Below are positions 11,200-11,297 of a DNA stretch of 11,297 nt, one piece after another. The translations under genes and the position numbers were made by a program. The stretch is from Oscillospiraceae bacterium (GTDB lineage Bacteria > Bacillota_A > Clostridia > Oscillospirales > Ruminococcaceae), in contig JAGDDO010000209.1 in the NCBI GenBank assembly GCA_017848205.1, positions 1 to 11,297 on the forward strand, in the 5' to 3' direction. The notes beneath the pieces are model-generated. The model saw only the letters and a program-made list of their open reading frames with translations. It was not told the origin of the DNA and did no database searches. Positions within the stretch are counted from its first letter, which is position 1; every line of letters starts with the position of its first letter.

Positions 11200-11297
11200 A
11201 TACATAAAATTGTTTGTATGTGTCAAGTGTTCGTTGGCATTTTACTGTAATTTCCAAATTAGCCACATTGCTTGGAATATATCGTTAATAGCAAACT
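11200..11297. other. AT-rich end of window, nothing assigned
   Basis: No convincing gene or hairpin is seen here. A second minus-strand TTGACA (11226-11221) lies 27 bp upstream of the antisense promoter but lacks a good -10 box. Confidence 0.4.

Noticed and set aside
11221..11226. Second minus-strand TTGACA as an additional antisense promoter.
   Set aside because: The bases 17-18 bp downstream (GTATTT or TATTTG) are a poor -10 box; the promoter at 11171-11199 is far better.
11141..11297. A GTG frame open from 11141 to the window end, beginning like the toxin (M-x-L-I).
   Set aside because: No ribosome binding site precedes it, its start lies in the direct repeat that encodes the antisense RNA, and the translation soon loses the hydrophobic toxin pattern. 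The likeness follows from the repeat.

Overview
The window looks like a chromosomal segment from a fibre-degrading Ruminococcus-type Firmicute (Oscillospiraceae). The main support is a cellulosomal dockerin on the first, truncated gene. Moderate GC, AAGGAG-type ribosome binding sites and TTGACA/TATAAT promoters with many TGN extensions fit this. The eukaryote-like long PurB, split SecD/SecF and NrdR fit too. The genus is an inference.

Layout. (1) 2-400: the 3' end of a secreted, dockerin-bearing protein whose upstream part resembles the C-terminus of M3-family peptidases. (2) 505-4437: purB, then secD and secF (4-bp overlap), ending at a strong bidirectional terminator. (3) 4519-5073 (minus): a small alpha/beta hydrolase with its own promoter. 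(4) 5176-6941: a BcrA-like ABC ATPase and a six-segment permease. (5) 7032-7794 (minus): a type II toxin-antitoxin pair (RelB/DinJ-like antitoxin, PIN_3-type toxin) behind a promoter overlapped by an inverted-repeat operator. (6) 7831-8107: a gene-free stretch packed with hairpins and a 33-bp tandem repeat whose last unit forms a perfect consensus promoter. (7) 8138-9469: an AAA ATPase with a C-terminal DUF4143/PD-(D/E)XK-like region. (8) 9517-10833: a TIM-barrel sugar isomerase/epimerase-like gene overlapping nrdR. (9) 10842-10924: three consecutive perfect hairpins. (10) 10914-11199: a compact locus that reads as a par/Fst-like type I toxin-antitoxin system.

The most notable locus is the last. 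A 26-residue hydrophobic peptide is preceded by a Shine-Dalgarno sequence held in a 5' hairpin. A 14-bp perfect hairpin follows and can serve as a terminator on both strands. Beyond it a strong minus-strand promoter points back at the toxin gene. The start of the predicted minus-strand RNA is an imperfect direct repeat of the toxin's translation start, so the RNA could pair with the toxin mRNA there. This is the architecture known from the pAD1 par locus (convergent RNAs, shared terminator, direct repeats at both 5' ends).

A two-hairpin element occurs three times (4461-4511, 6972-7025, 7831-7879). One copy carries a compensatory base-pair change that preserves the stem. Two copies flank the type II toxin-antitoxin pair. 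The second half of the window thus holds accessory modules (TA pair, ATPase, small toxin) around the conserved gene nrdR, while the first half is mostly housekeeping. All coordinates and alignments were made by eye; no database search was run.
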